DNA of 64,000 nt from Cunninghamia lanceolata (GCA_027924645.1 BSBN01000494.1:1436001-1500000); one strand, 5' to 3'; positions 12,086 to 24,648 are shown, counted from the stretch's first letter. Notes: generated from the sequence alone by a model not told the origin. Translations and numbers: made by a program.

Positions 12086-12515
12086 TGTAACACCCAAAAT
12101 AATTTACACCTTACAAACTACGTTCAACCAAATGTAATTTTTTCTTTAAAGTTTAAAAATAGAAAATGGTAAATTATTTTTCATTTCTAAACAAAGGTGT
12201 TCATTCATCGACTAATTAAAAATCATGAAATTATAAGTTGCACAAAGGGTCTATCTACCTACAACATTATACCATGTGATGATTAAAGTTATTAAGAGCA
12301 TTTTCAAATTAGAAACTTACCAAAGTCATTGCATCTCGATTGTCGACCATCCAAATTCAAGTCTCGACAAGGCTCTGGAATATAGAAGAGAAAGTATCTT
12401 CAAGGAGGTTAACCTCCAACCACAGACCATCAATCTCCCGCACTCCTTCCTACCTGGAAGTGGCCCTACCCTACTCAAAGAGGATAGACTTAGGGTAACC
12501 AATGGTGTCAGCCAG
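12086..12515 (-). repeat. 5' LTR remnant of the Ty3 element
   Basis: This matches 2390-2815 of the 3' LTR and starts TGTAACACCC beside the PBS. Similarity ends abruptly near 12515, so about 2.9 kb of LTR is missing. Confidence 0.88.
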
Positions 12516-13033
12516 TTCCACCTACTCCAACCTCTAGCATGGGTCCATCTCCCCATTGACATGGTCGTCGATGTGGATATAGCCAATCATCTCATGGTGA
12601 TCAAGATGTGAACTCACATGCTTATTAGCCCTTTGCATGAAGATCCAAGGACAGAACTATTCACAAGTGGTCCCAACCTTTCCACCCTCATTCTGCCTCT
12701 TTATAGGATGTGACCATGGGTTTGCTAGATGGTTAGATTCTAACAAGTTTCATCAAGTTTCCCTAGCCATTTCACCTATCCGTGATAATTAACCACAAGA
12801 GGAAGATAAAGATGAGGGTGTTGTATCTAGCTAAGAGAACCCCTGGATGACATAGACCTCACTAATTTGTATGGGGAAAACTAGATTACAAGGAACCCCT
12901 CATCCCTCCACCCTCTAGTGGTATAGATCTTGCCACCTAGCAAATTTGACTTTGTTCTTTTTTCTCTAGGGTTGGCACCATTTTGACTTCAAGGTGTGAT
13001 GTCTTCCACCCACCTTTTACTTCTAATTATGTG
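12516..13033. other. Unassigned sequence, partly duplicated at 20585-20705
   Basis: I recognise no gene. The last 90 bp (CTCTAGGGTTGGCACCATTTT and on) are the left half of a sequence whose right half follows element A at 20354. An uninterrupted paralogue of the joined sequence lies at about 20585-20705. Confidence 0.6.
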
Positions 13034-13475
13034 TGTTGGAGCAGCCATGATCAACAAGCGAGAACTAAGATGAACTTCCACAAAGCATAAGCACATAAAA
13101 GACAAAATGTATAATCAAGAGATTACATCAAGAGTTGATGAAAATATACAAAGAGCCTTGCATATATAGGTAAGGAGAAGGAGGAGAGAAGGATATAACC
13201 AACTATGACTAACCCTTAATGTGATGAACACATGTGTGCATATGTGGAGGGTGATAGACAAATGTCTCCAACCTCCCATAAAGTGAGGAGAGAATATCTC
13301 CAACCTCTAAGGTGGTGGAATGTCAAAATGACTAGCCTCATGTTTGCACATGTGGTGAGACAAAAAAGTGACTAACCTCAAAAAGTTAACCTTTAATGTC
13401 AAGGTTAAGTTATACCTAGCCACTAAGTGTGACTTAAGCCTAGGTGTGGGTTAGGATAAGCCCTACACTCTAACA
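13034..13475 (-). repeat. 3' LTR of element A
   Basis: This 442-bp LTR matches 19908-20353 and has TG...CA ends. The interior beside it begins with CCCCCC on the plus strand, the complement of the polypurine tract. Confidence 0.9.
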
Positions 13476-13859
13476 CCCCCCATTAAGTGCAACTTAGGGA
13501 GATGCAAAACAAAGATGATGATGGGTCTTTGCTACTGGGCCATGTTAGGTACCCATGTACAAACAACTTTCTCAAAAGGTAGAGAAAAGGAGAAAACCTA
13601 GTGGGAACAAAACTCCTCTCCAAAAGAGAAAAAATGAAAGAAATAAATGTACAAGTGAAGAAGAAGAAAGATAGAAGGACTCAGAATCCCCAAGGATTAC
13701 TTCTAACACATAAGAACATGAAATGTTCCCCCCATAGGAGAGAGAAAAGAGAAGGTCATGTGACCCCCTAGAAACTATGAAGGGATGAACTCCATGTGAG
13801 GAAATTCTTCCTCCCAAAATTGATAGGAGAAGAGAAACCATGCAGCCTCCCCTCAAAAT

Positions 13860-14399
13860 ACCTCCTGTAGTTCTGGTAGATGCATGACACTAGATGCTGA
13901 AGATGATCCATGATCGTTGAACAATGTTTCTCCTCTTAAGAAGAAAGAGAACCGCAAATGTGTGCATATGATCTTCCCATTCTGGATAGGAACATACATG
14001 AAGAATAATGAATGTCTCTGAATGTTGCACATGATCCAAGGACAATGATGATGCCCATGATGTCTTCGAAGGATGCTTAATAATCTCCAAGCCAAGGCTA
14101 TCATGTGACAAAGATTTGAGAACAAGGACCACATGGATCATAGATGTATGGTGATAATTGGACCCATAAGAATCTGATACTATTGCAGAAGGTGTCAAGA
14201 TGAATGACGATAGAGTCTAATATCGAGACTCATAGGAGTTGAAGAAGGCAAGGCATGAAAAAGAATAGCTGAAGACAATGGTGATGCAACTTCATCGATG
14301 TGAACATCTAAGAGAAGATGAATGTCCTCAATAGCATGATCCAAATCTAAAAGGTGAGACTCTACAAATAATGATGTGATGTCTTGTAGATATGCATAT
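13860..14399 (-). pseudogene. Element A gag-like ORF, C-terminal part
   Basis: Downstream half of the gag-like frame of element A. It contains IDEVASPLSS and LLKRRNIVQRSWI, matching DEVASPLSS or DEAASPLSS and FLPKGRNIV in elements B and C. The frame joins the CCHC piece at 17703-17900 if the inserted LTR and one 5-bp TSD copy are ignored: WYAYLQDITSLFVES then aligns with WDRFLSDISCLFVDS of element B. Several frame breaks exist toward the end. The function of this C-terminal region is unknown. Confidence 0.6.
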
Positions 14400-17300
14400 T
14401 GTAACATCCAATTTAGTTTTCACCCTAAAAACTACATTCAACCAAAGGTTAATTTTTTTTTTTAAATTTAAAAGCAAAAAATGATAAATAATTTTTCATT
14501 TTAAAACAAAGAAGTTCATTCATCGACTAATTAATAATCATGAAATTATAAGTTACACAAAGGGGTCTATCCATCTACAACATTAAACAATATGATGATT
14601 AAAGTTATTAAGAACATTTTCAAAATAGAAACTTACCAAAGTCATTGCATCTCAAATGTCGACCATCCAAATTCAAGTCTCGGCAAGCCTCTGAAATATA
14701 GAAGAGAAAGTATCTTCGAGAAGATTAACCTCCAACCACAGACCATCGGTCTCCCGCACTCCTTCCTACCCAGAAGTGGCCCTATCCTACTCGAGGAGGA
14801 TAGACTTAGGATAACCAATGGTGTTAGCCATCTAGGTACTGGTGTTGTGACCTACGTAACTTGTTATCATGCAATCCCCTAGAAACCCTCTAGTCAAGCA
14901 TGACCACTCCACAAGCTACGCCATCCAGTCACGATGAACTATCAGTACACTAGAGGCAAGTGCACTACCTTGGTCAAAGGATTTGAATATATTTAGCATT
15001 GTGTCAATGCAAGTAGTAAGTTCACCCACCCCAACTTGACTTGAATTAATTGCAATCCTACAGTTGCCTATGTATAAGTATAATATAACAACCATGATAA
15101 CCTCTTGGTGTTTCAACTCATCATGCTTTAATGCATGGCAGTTAGGTTTACTTCTCACTTCTGGCTGTTGGAGACATTTTCGTCCATATGTTAAAGGAAT
15201 GGGATTCTAGCTTACCGGTTAATCGGTTAATGCTATTAGTTTATCGGTTGATCTTTTAGTTGGTCTTCTGCTTAAAATTATCCTGTCTAGAGAGGACACT
15301 AAACTAACAAAATAAGCTCAAAAGAGGTTTAACAATAAACTAGTTATTGAGTTTAAAGTTTAAGTACTCTTACAAGTCTTCTTCGACCTATCGAATCCTC
15401 GACATAGCTTAATCTTTATATCATACTAAGCATTTAACAATCCTAACTCATTGTTTCTATTTGGAAGAAGAATGCATGTAAGTTTTAATTAAACACTTAA
15501 CTATTGACCCATTGTGTCTGCTCTAAAACTTCATTACTTAACATGTTCGATAGTTTTAGTCCAACAACGTTTCTAAAACTCACTTTCGGTGACACATCAG
15601 CATGAATGATTTTAAGGCAGAAAGAATTATATACAATATAAAGATGGTCTAAAACTGGATATCTTTCGTAGCATGAAAGGAATAACTCTAAGTTTGACTA
15701 GCTAATATAGACTCTTGACTTGTGGTAGACCGAGTAGTTACACAACCTACGACATACATTCCACACCATTGTTTCCCATTTTGTCGATAGGATTACACAT
15801 TCTTTAAGTCTTTCATAAAACTAGTTGCTTTTGGATATAACAAGACCAAATATATATAGTCGGCAGGCCAACCAGTGACACTTGTAACTTCAACAAACAT
15901 TAGACAACCATAGCTGAAGATATCTTTCTTACTGAAAGTTGACCAAGACTCAAACTGCAATGTGCTCACCTAATAACCCATTTATTTCTTATGGTAAACA
16001 GACACAGCTACATGGTTTTAGTCGACCATCGTAAGATGCTCCGGGGAAACAAGTATGTTACTACTGTGAAGTTTAAGACTGCAGTGTTGCTCAAGGATTT
16101 AGCATTGTTTTTGTTTTAAAAGAAGTGTAAAACATAAGTCTTTAAGTGCGTAACTAGACCACACATTACATCATCAGTAAAACACTACATTCCTTCTTAT
16201 TACATGATGGTGCCATTTTATTATGGCATTCCATTTTAATCATGATAGCGTGGTAAGAGAGAAGAGATGGAACTTGAAGGAAAGCTTTGGTGACTATTTA
16301 AAACTAGTCCTAAGCTCGTTCACTCCTCACCCGATCACATGCTCTTTCCTCTCAGCCTCCTGTCAGCTTCTCTTTCCCGTTCTATATCCCAAAAAGAAAA
16401 CTAACTTCTCCCTAACTAATCCACACTCTATCTACTTGGTAACCACCAAGCATGGCTATCCATCTACCCCCTTCCCGCGACCACTAACATAAAATTGGTT
16501 TTATCTTCCACTAACTTCGCAGCTGATCCGCAAGGTGGAGCTAACAATTGACGAGGTGGCGGTTTCTATTTTGGACATAATGCCACACTAACTCTAACAA
16601 ACTCTTGGGCTTAGATCGATTGGACGACTTGGAATAATTGTGGAGTTGACAACTAATCATTTAGGTTTGAAGCTCGAGAATGAATAAAATATTATGGGAT
16701 TAAAGACATCATAAATAGTGACTTGAGTGAAACCCTTCGAGCTATTGCCCGTTAACTAGCACCACTAAAGAATATAAGAATTGTTCCTTAATAACTATTT
16801 AAATATAAATATGATTTTATATATTACCCTTACCATATGACCCATGGTATTACACTTGATGATTTCAAAGATTTAAAACATTATTTAAACCTTTTATTAT
16901 ACTACAATAACTCACAACAGAAGTAATTTTACATCCTATAAAATCCGTAATTAAACGTTTACGTCATACGCTTGTTGAGGTTTATAATGAAGACGACAAT
17001 TGGAGTGTAAACACAATACGAGGTTTGGGGTCGACTTTATGTACAACTTTCGACTTTTACGCCGAACCACTAAACAAAACACAACATACAACTCATTCTC
17101 AAGTGTATACATATTTATATATAAATATATATATCGATCATCCATATTTGGGAACATGATTCAAAGTTTTATGACACAGATGTCGATTACCCATACTCAT
17201 CATGACAACTACCAAAGGAAGAGTGACCTGTTCTTATAAACTTTGACATTCTCATCCAAAATTGACTTAACCTAAAAATCAATACTTATCTCAAGGCAAC

Positions 17301-17695
17301 TAGGTTTATCTACCTGATGTTCATTTTTAGTGGCAAACACCCATTGGTTATTCCAGAGTCTATCCTCTCTTTTTTGAAGATACTTTCTCTTCTTCTTGCT
17401 TCTTGGTGAACATGTTCCATCTATTCCTGCGTTTAACAATCTCACATACAATTTGTGGTCAGAGTACCAATGTTTTAATCAAAACACATTTACATCAAAT
17501 CATTTTATTTTCATATCCGAAAGACATTTTAATTTCATAACATCAGATTGATCATAATCAAGTATAAATCCATGATTTCATAAAATTAATCTTTTCTAAT
17601 CATATCATCATTTCCTATGATAAACATATTCACATGACTGCACTATTTAAGAAAAAAGTAAATAGTAATACTGAATCCAAAAAGGGGATGTAACA
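14400..17695 (-). mobile_element. Solo LTR of the Ty3 family, nested in element A
   Basis: The whole 3.3 kb aligns with the Ty3 3' LTR at 2390-5757 and has TGTAACATCC and GGGGATGTAACA ends on the plus strand. Flanks are CATAT (14395-14399) and CATAC (17696-17700), a 5-bp TSD with one mismatch. It interrupts the element A gag frame, so it arrived later than element A. Internal sequence was presumably lost by LTR-LTR recombination. Confidence 0.9.
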
Positions 17696-17702
17696 CATAC
17701 CA

Positions 17703-17900
17703 CTATGGCGGATCTGGAAGCAAGATGACAATGTTTTGATGTAAGGAATCATTGAAAGTCATCCTGAATGAAACATGAGGTGGCGATTTTGTAGTCTTAC
17801 AGAACATTCTAAAGACAATGTGAGAAAAATGAGGACAAAATTCATCCCTGTGTTGAGTGCTCCCACAATAAGTACATTTGAATATGCAATGTTTAGACAT
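17703..17900 (-). pseudogene. Element A gag-like ORF, zinc-knuckle part
   Basis: A 65-codon frame starting MSKHCIFKCTYC contains CTYCGSTQHRDEFC, an exact CX2CX4HX4C retroviral-type zinc knuckle that would bind nucleic acid. It ends at a stop just before the inserted solo LTR, and the frame resumes beyond the LTR at 14399. In elements B and C the corresponding place holds a UBN2-like gag domain instead of a knuckle. Confidence 0.65.
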
Positions 17901-17952
17901 GGTCTATATACTGTGCAAAGATCAAATGTAAAAGTGCAATAGTGAAATGAAG

Positions 17953-17968
17953 CCCCCCCCCCCCCCCC
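17953..17968. repeat. Poly-C tract of 16
   Basis: Sixteen consecutive C, followed shortly by a second shorter C run near 17992. Poly-C runs occur at the equivalent places of element B (about 41033 and 41449), so these tracts belong to the family. Confidence 0.9.
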
Positions 17969-18869
17969 ACCCGAAACTACTGAAATGGAGACCCCCCCTA
18001 GATTTTGACACTTTATAACTTAGTGTGTTTTACAAAATAAATTTGATCAATGTGTGGGAAATGTAAAAAAATCATTTTTGCAAAAAACAATGCTCAATTT
18101 CGAACTACTGATCAAAAGTTATTAAACAATCAATTTCCTGCAAAAAAATGGCCTAATTTAATTAACTGCACTTGAAAAGAAAAAACGAAACCTATTCTGG
18201 GAGCGGACCTAGCCTTCCAACCACTCGTTTGAATCAGGGTGAAATGAAGAATAGAAAGAGTTTGATCGTGAGGGGGAATTAGCCTCTTGCCAACTCGAGC
18301 CTCACCCTTTGTCTTCGATGGGCAATTAAAACATGAACTTTATATGTTAGCAATTAAATGCTAACTTATATGTCAGATTTATATGTTTAAATTTGATAGT
18401 GACTTTGAAAAATCACATTACAATCCTCCACATACAATTTGCCCCAAATGAAAATAAACCCCCCTTACAATTGTGCTCCAATATTAAATAACTCTCCCCT
18501 TACAAGCTTATGTAGTGTGTTCTAACCACTAGCATAAAATGTTTTGGTTGTAACTTGTACTAGCAAAAACCTCTAGCTATAATTGTTATGGTAGTATAAC
18601 AATTGTTACATGAAGTATTAAGGTTATAATCATAACATCATAATCATGCATGTTTAAGGCAAACCAAATCAATGTGAAACGAAGCAGTTGAGAAGAGGCC
18701 GCATGAGGCCGTTGGAGCATGCGAATGGGCCGAATGATGACCAGCAGGGTGGATCTGAGGCCGAATATGCCGATAAGGGACCTCTGATGCGTGGGTGACA
18801 AGGGCGTTTGAAATGTGAAGCCGCGGCCTGCGTGAGACTGATCTACTGTGAAGTTAGCAACTTGAATGC

Positions 18870-19880
18870 TGGCGGTTGATGAAGATGAGCGGCTTGTTGG
18901 AGAAAATGGCAGTGATGGCTTGAATAAGGCCAAAGCCCATCAAATTGGAATGCTGGATGTGATTTTAGATCAAAACAATGACCAAAATCGATCTGCTGAG
19001 ACCCAATTAAGTGTTCTGGGGTGTGATGTTGATTGCAGAGTCTTTGAATCGTCGAACCAGAACAGAGGCAAGAGCCAAGAACGGAGAGTCCAAGAGTCGA
19101 TCCAAATCTTAGACAATAGCAAAGAGCAAACCCATGAACCAACAAACTGCAAATAGACCAATACCACACCTGCAAAATACTGTTTTCACCCAAAATTGGT
19201 AGATAAGCAGAGGGTTGAAAGGCCCTCTACTAAAACAATTTTCAAATTTTTACAATTTTTATGTATATAATTGATTTTAGTACATGAATCTAAAAAATTG
19301 CAAAACAAAAATACAGAAAATGAACCCTTGAAATAACTAGGTGCTTAGATTGTTCAAACAATGAGAAGCATTTCACTTGCATGGCTCTGATATTAGGTTG
19401 GAGAAAATGGCAGTGATGGCTCGACCTCTATGGCTTGAATAAGGCTGAAGCCCAGCAAATTGGAATGCTGGTTGTGATTTTAGATCAAAACAATGACCAA
19501 AATCGATCTGTTGAGACCCAAATAAGAGTTCTGAGTGTGATGTTGATTGAAGTCTTTGAATCGTCGAACCAGAACAGAGGCAAGAGCAAAGATTAGAGAG
19601 TCCAAGAGTCGATCCAAATCTTAGACAATAGCAAAGAGCAAACCCACGAACCAGCAAACTACAAATAGACCAATACCACACATACAAAATACTGATTTTA
19701 CCCAAAATGGGTAGATAAGCAGAGGGTTGAAAGGTTCTCTACTAAATTTTTTTTCAGTTTTTTACAACTTTTATGTATAGAATTGGTTTCACTACATGAA
19801 TCTAAAAAATTGCAAAACAAAAATACCAAAAATGAACCCTTGAAATGGTTAGGTGCTTAGATTGCTAAAAAAACGAGAAG
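18870..19880. repeat. Internal tandem duplication in element A, about 0.5 kb unit
   Basis: About 18893-19372 and 19393-19880 are near copies, both beginning TTGGAGAAAATGGCAGTGATG. The second unit is preceded by GGCTCTGATATTAGGTTGGAG, which looks like a PBS next to an LTR edge. The duplication may therefore have copied the LTR-PBS junction. The matching minus-strand ORFs at 18843-19193 and 19373-19705 are the two copies of one leader region and show no known domain. Confidence 0.85.
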
Positions 19881-19889
19881 CATTTCACT

Positions 19890-19907
19890 TGCATGACTCT
19901 AATATCA
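19890..19907 (-). promoter_or_regulatory. Degenerate primer-binding site of element A
   Basis: The minus strand after the 5' LTR reads TGATATTAGAGTCATG, compared with the plant iMet PBS TGGTATCAGAGC; the differences are transitions. A better copy (TAATATCAGAGCCATGC) lies about 520 bp away in the internal duplication. Confidence 0.6.
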
Positions 19908-20353
19908 GGTTGGAGCAGCCATGATCAGCAAGCAAGAACTAAGATGAACTTCCACAAAGCATAAGCACATAAAAGACAAAATGTATAATCAAAAGATTAC
20001 ATCAAGATTTGATGAAAATGTACAAAGAGCCTTACATATATAGGCAAGGAGAAGGAAGAGAGAAGGAGAAAACCAACTATGACTAACCCTCAATGTGATG
20101 AACACATGTGTGCATATGTGGAGGGTGATGGACAAATGTCTGCAACCTCCCATAAGGTGAGGAGAGAATATCTCTAACCTCTAATGAGGTGGAATGTCAA
20201 AATAACTAACCTCATGTGTGCACATGTGGTAAGACAAAAAATGACTAACCTCAAAAAGTTAACTTAACCTTTAATGTCAAGGTTAAGTTAGACCTAACCA
20301 CTAAGTGTAACTTAAGCCTAGGCGTGGGTTAGGATAAACCCTACACTCTAACA
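19908..20353 (-). repeat. 5' LTR of element A
   Basis: Pairs with 13034-13475. The first base is mutated (GGTTGGAG in place of TGTTGGAG). The outer end CTCTAACA is followed by the TSD ATGTG. Confidence 0.9.
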
Positions 20354-20395
20354 ATGTGTAATATTATTTTCTCTTAATAGTAATAAACACTTATT

Positions 20396-20496
20396 CACAT
20401 ACATACATATATAAACACATATACATATACATATACACACACATATACATATACATATATACGCATATTATACACACACATACACACATATATTTT
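20396..20496. repeat. ATAC/ATAT microsatellite
   Basis: Imperfect runs of ACATAT, ATACAT and CACA over about 100 bp. No other signal. Confidence 0.9.
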
Positions 20497-23400
20497 GCAA
20501 GACTAAAATTCATAACCACAAATACTATTACCAATAATAGGACCCCACCCAACTATTTGACAATGTACATGTCAAATAATTAATATTGAATTTGTTCCTT
20601 TTGCTCTAGGGTTGGCCCCATTTTGGCTTCAAGGTGTGATCCCTTCCACCCACCTTTTTCTTCTAAATATGTGTAATATCATTTTCTCTTAATAGTAATA
20701 GACACCTCTCTCTCTGTATATATATAAAACCCCTTCACTTAAATTTGATAGCTATTTACATGTCAAATAATTAATTAATATAAATTTAAAAGGTAACATA
20801 TAAGTAAATAATATTCACTACACTTTTCAAAGTAAATACAAAACAAAAGGACTACCAAAATAATGAATGGTGACTTTTTCAAAAGTAAAATTAAAGTTTA
20901 CATACAAAAGTAAAATAACTCTTCAATAAAAATAAAGTAACAATGTAATAAAATAAAATAAAATAGCTCCATACACATTTGACATATTTTTAGATAGATG
21001 TATTTAAGATATTTAAACTAATTTAGAATATTTTAAAGATAGAATATAAGATTACTATCGAACCATGAAATATTTTTTTTTTCTTTTTAGAATATTTTGA
21101 ACTCTTAGGATATAAAATTATTTTGAATATTTTTAATTTTAATTATACTAGTATATTTATTTTAGATAAATCTATGTAAAAGATAAAAGTATAGTCATAA
21201 AAATAAAGAATCATTTAATATTACATCAATGTGTACTACACACATCACATAAAATGTGAAATTTTCTTCTTGCTAAATTCTAATTTATTATTTCAATTAA
21301 TAAATAATACAACTCTTGCAAACAATTATTTTTAGAAATTTTAAAATTGTTTCTAGAAATAAATTGATACATGTTTCTATAATGGTACCTTGATGTTTGC
21401 ACTTGATTTTTCTACATCTTTTTTGATGTTTTGCTCATTTTTTTTATTGTGCTTCTTCTTCTTTTTCATGTTTTGCTTTGATTTTTGTAATTGCTTTGGT
21501 TTTTAAGAATTATCAAAATTTTCTATTTTATATAATTTAAATTCTTATTATTAATGTTACACATTGTGAGCCATACATTTTTTTATTATTTTGGTATATT
21601 GAACATAAATTTTATTTATATTTTATGATTTTTAAATGAAAATAAAATTTTTATTTACTATACATTTTATTTGTATTTAAGGGGGGTTTTAAAATAATGG
21701 ACCTGCATAGAATTTATCTTTCATGGTCATAACATCATCCTTCTCCCCTTGCCTCACTATAGATTATATATCAACAAAGTTAATTTAAAAAATTTAAAAT
21801 TTAAATTGTAATAGTAGATTTGATATGTTTGCTTTGTGTAAGCTTTGATGATAATTATTGTTCTTCACTCTTTTACAATTTTTGTTTTATCTTCTTTATC
21901 TTTACAAATTTATAATTACAAGAAATAATCAAGAAGGACTACATTGTAACTTGTAAATAATGTAATTATTTATTTATTTATTTTTGAATTATAATTTTTT
22001 AACTATAATTTGTTGTGGTTTTGTGAACTCTAAATTTTGAAAAAAAAATGTTATTATGAGATTTTCTTACTTTCAACATTTCAATCCTTTGATAACATTT
22101 CTCATTTCATGATTAAAGACCAAGTGAATTATTGTCACACTAGTAGTCTTTATAATGGTATGGAAACATGACTCACCAGAGGTTATGGGTTATAATAGAC
22201 TACATGTTGAATGAAGGGAGCTTATATCCTTTGAAATTATTAATCAACCACACCTTTCTTCTACTTTAAATTTGAAGACAAATTCTAGAATGACATCTTC
22301 ACAAGCACAAAACTTGGGATACTTTGGGTTTGAAGATAGATTTGGGAATGCCATCTTCACATGTGCAAAACTTGCGATATGTTATAGCATGTGTGGTTTT
22401 AACATATATGTCATGTAGTAAAGCCTTTTTTTACATGTTTGAAGGTTTTAGAATATAATTGTTTGTTCATTTGGGTTTTTGTTAATATGTTTAGTATATT
22501 ATCCTCCAAGGTATGTAAAAAGTATCATGGGGTTTAATACATCTCCTTGTAGGGAATGGAACAATATGTCATAGGAATTTACATGGTATGTAACATATTT
22601 CATAGGGATTTGAATGTAGTTTTTATTGTTATGAAAGTTTTGGTAAATTATCATTTCAACTCATCTTATTTAACAAGTCATTTATATAAGGTCATATAAA
22701 ATAAAACTAAAAGTTTCAATAAATCAAAGGCTACAATAAAGTACTTGTAGATAAATATTTTTGTTGTGGAGATGGGTATCATTGTAGTGCTTTTATGCTT
22801 TAGATTCTAGAAATTAGGTTCACAAATTTACATTAAAATAAGTAGCTAGATTTTTAATTAGTATTATTTCTTAGTTGAACTTAGGGAGAACCTTGGGGTT
22901 TTATGAGGTGTGGGAAGGCATGGAGAAAAAAAACAATTTTTTGGATAATTTAATTTTCTTAAAAGTCAATTCATAGGTAATTAAATGACTAAATTGTCAT
23001 GAAATTTTCATATGATAGGTAGAGGTGACTATCAAATTCTAAAAATATACACTAAGAGTAATTGAGGAGTTCCAATTAAACCCATTACATTTGATAAATG
23101 GGTGGACTAAGTTGTATGTTATTTCTCTCCAATGTCAATCCTATTGCACAATCAACTTTGACATTGTGTAGTGCCCCATATTAGACTATTTTTTTTTTTT
23201 TTTACTTTTGGGTTGTAATAATTTTTAAATTATGGGTATGAAAAACTGTTGAATTATGACGTAATAAGATTTTGGCTATATTTTAGTACTTATTGTGAGA
23301 TATTATTATACACTTATGGTTGATTTTTATATTGTTGGATATGATGTGCTTGGTCAACACTCATAATTTGATATATTGATTATTCTAATACATAATTTTC

Positions 23401-23589
23401 TAATTTACATATTCTAGATGTAATGTTTGATGTGTATGAAACATCATGACTAATGTGTTTTGTGACTTTATGTTTTACAAGGTTACATCCTCAATGAGGA
23501 AGAGTATAATGGAGGAAGGTAAATTGTCACCCCAATGTAGTGACAATAGAAAAAATGAATAACAAGTGTACATAGTTTGTTTAATTTTT
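20497..23589. other. AT-rich intergenic stretch, no gene seen
   Basis: About 3 kb of strongly AT-rich sequence with no coding frame. At 20585-20705 there is a paralogue of the element A insertion site. At 22269-22380 a unit of about 60 bp is repeated twice (TTTGAAGA...ATCTTCACA...CAAAACTTG). At 23167 the text TGTAGTGCCCC matches the first bases of the large solo LTR at 25939, but no matching right end was found. Confidence 0.6.
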
Positions 23590-24648
23590 TTTATTAAAAA
23601 AGGATAAAAATAGGTTTCGAAGGGACCCTAGAAACCCTTTACAACAACAAAATTTTATTGGAACTACAATTGTCCCGTAGTAGAACCCAAAATAGCAACC
23701 TAAAGCATAAAATAGAAAAACAACACAAATCAAATTATAGGTACTTTAGGGTGTTGGCAGTTTTGAGATCTTCTAATTCATCCTCCAGGCTTAGGAGATC
23801 TTAGGCCTTTTTGTTCCCATCCTTGTGTTGTTTCTTTATGAGCTCCTAGTTCTAGTACCAAGACATATACTTGCAGCAACCATCTTCTTCTCTATGTCCT
23901 TGGACTTGACCTTGTTGATCTTGCCATTTAAAATTTTCATTTCCTCTACATTAACCTTCATAAACCTGTTGAAATTCTCTTTCAATTTTTTGAGCTCTTA
24001 TTCCAATGCCATGATTCTTTCCTCCTACTATCCTTGACCTTTGCTCATTTCCTCTTCCAAGATTGCCAATTTTTCTTTTTGTTTGGATAGGTCAGTCTAA
24101 AGGTTATTGACAATGAGATTGGCTTTCCAAATTTGAAAAAAATCTTTCAACCTCCAATAGCACTTGGCTTTCCCCACTACTATTCTTAGTGATAATTTCC
24201 ATTTTAATTTTGATCTTGCTGATCTTTATATAGAACCATTTCATTATCTTGTGTTAGATGTCAAAGGTTTGGTGTAGAGTCAATATGTTATGGCTCAAAG
24301 CATGGATATCATCATTCACTCCTTTAAAACATGAGGGGTCAAGGTGGGGAATGCTAGGCTCAGTTGTAACCTTGAGGAAAGGATCATCAACACTTGGGAA
24401 GGGAATCCCCATAGTAGGCTTGAAGAAATCTTTAGCTTTGCCTCTAGAACAAGGGTTTCTTTATTCACATGATGGTAGTTTCCTCGCCTCTTTTCCTTTT
24501 ACTAATTTTGGGACTAACCCTCCTTTCGTTCACATCTTCAAGGTCTAGGGGATTCTAGATGGAAGGATCTAAATCAGATTTAGATCTTTTCTTGTTCTAT
24601 CTACTATCTTCTTCCATAGTATTTTTAGAGGATGAGATGGAATAATCC
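23590..24648 (-). pseudogene. Degraded coiled-coil ORF, probably transposon-derived
   Basis: From an ATG at about 24648 a minus-strand frame can be followed to about 23800 through many stops. Coding-like pieces include PTMGIPFPSVDDPFLKV, LDPSCFKGVNDDIHALSHN and a charged helical region (KQKEKLAILEEEMS, KKLKENFNRFMKVN). Most stops are TAG or TAA where Gln would fit the coiled coil. Downstream at about 23585-23600 the minus strand has an A-rich run (CCTTTTTTAATAAAAAAA), which may be a relic poly(A) tail. I recognise no family; gag or LINE ORF1 are possibilities. Confidence is in the presence of decayed coding sequence, not its identity. Confidence 0.45.

Larger units (their letters stand above)
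2390..12515 (-). mobile_element. Ty3/gypsy retrotransposon, chromovirus-like, 5' LTR truncated
   Basis: Read on the minus strand the order is: 5' LTR remnant (12515-12086), PBS, an extra ORF, gag, protease, reverse transcriptase, RNase H, integrase, chromodomain remnant, purine-rich tract, complete 3' LTR (5757-2390). Integrase after RNase H is the Ty3 order, and a chromodomain-like tail marks chromoviruses. Every coding region has in-frame stops, so it is a relic. The 5' LTR is homologous to the 3' LTR for only about 430 bp and then changes to unrelated sequence near 12515, so no TSD can be tested. Pol is split by an inverted-repeat element at 7277-8395. The same LTR family occurs as a solo LTR at 14400-17695. 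Confidence 0.9.
13034..20353 (-). mobile_element. Element A: gag-only LTR retrotransposon
   Basis: LTRs lie at 13034-13475 and 19908-20353. The LTR starts TGTTGGAG and ends CTCTAACA, and the flanks carry a perfect 5-bp TSD, ATGTG (13029-13033 and 20354-20358). On the minus strand a degenerate iMet-type PBS follows the 5' LTR and an AATGGGGGG polypurine tract precedes the 3' LTR, so the element is minus-oriented. The interior encodes only a gag-like frame with a CCHC knuckle (see 17703 and 13860). No protease, RT or integrase is visible. A solo Ty3 LTR (14400-17695) sits inside the gag frame. The interior and termini resemble elements B and C at 39.5-45.6 kb. Confidence 0.88.

Noticed and set aside
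23167..23600. Second copy of the giant LTR beginning TGTAGTGCCCC
   Set aside because: Only about 11 bases match the terminus; the following sequence does not align and no right end was found.
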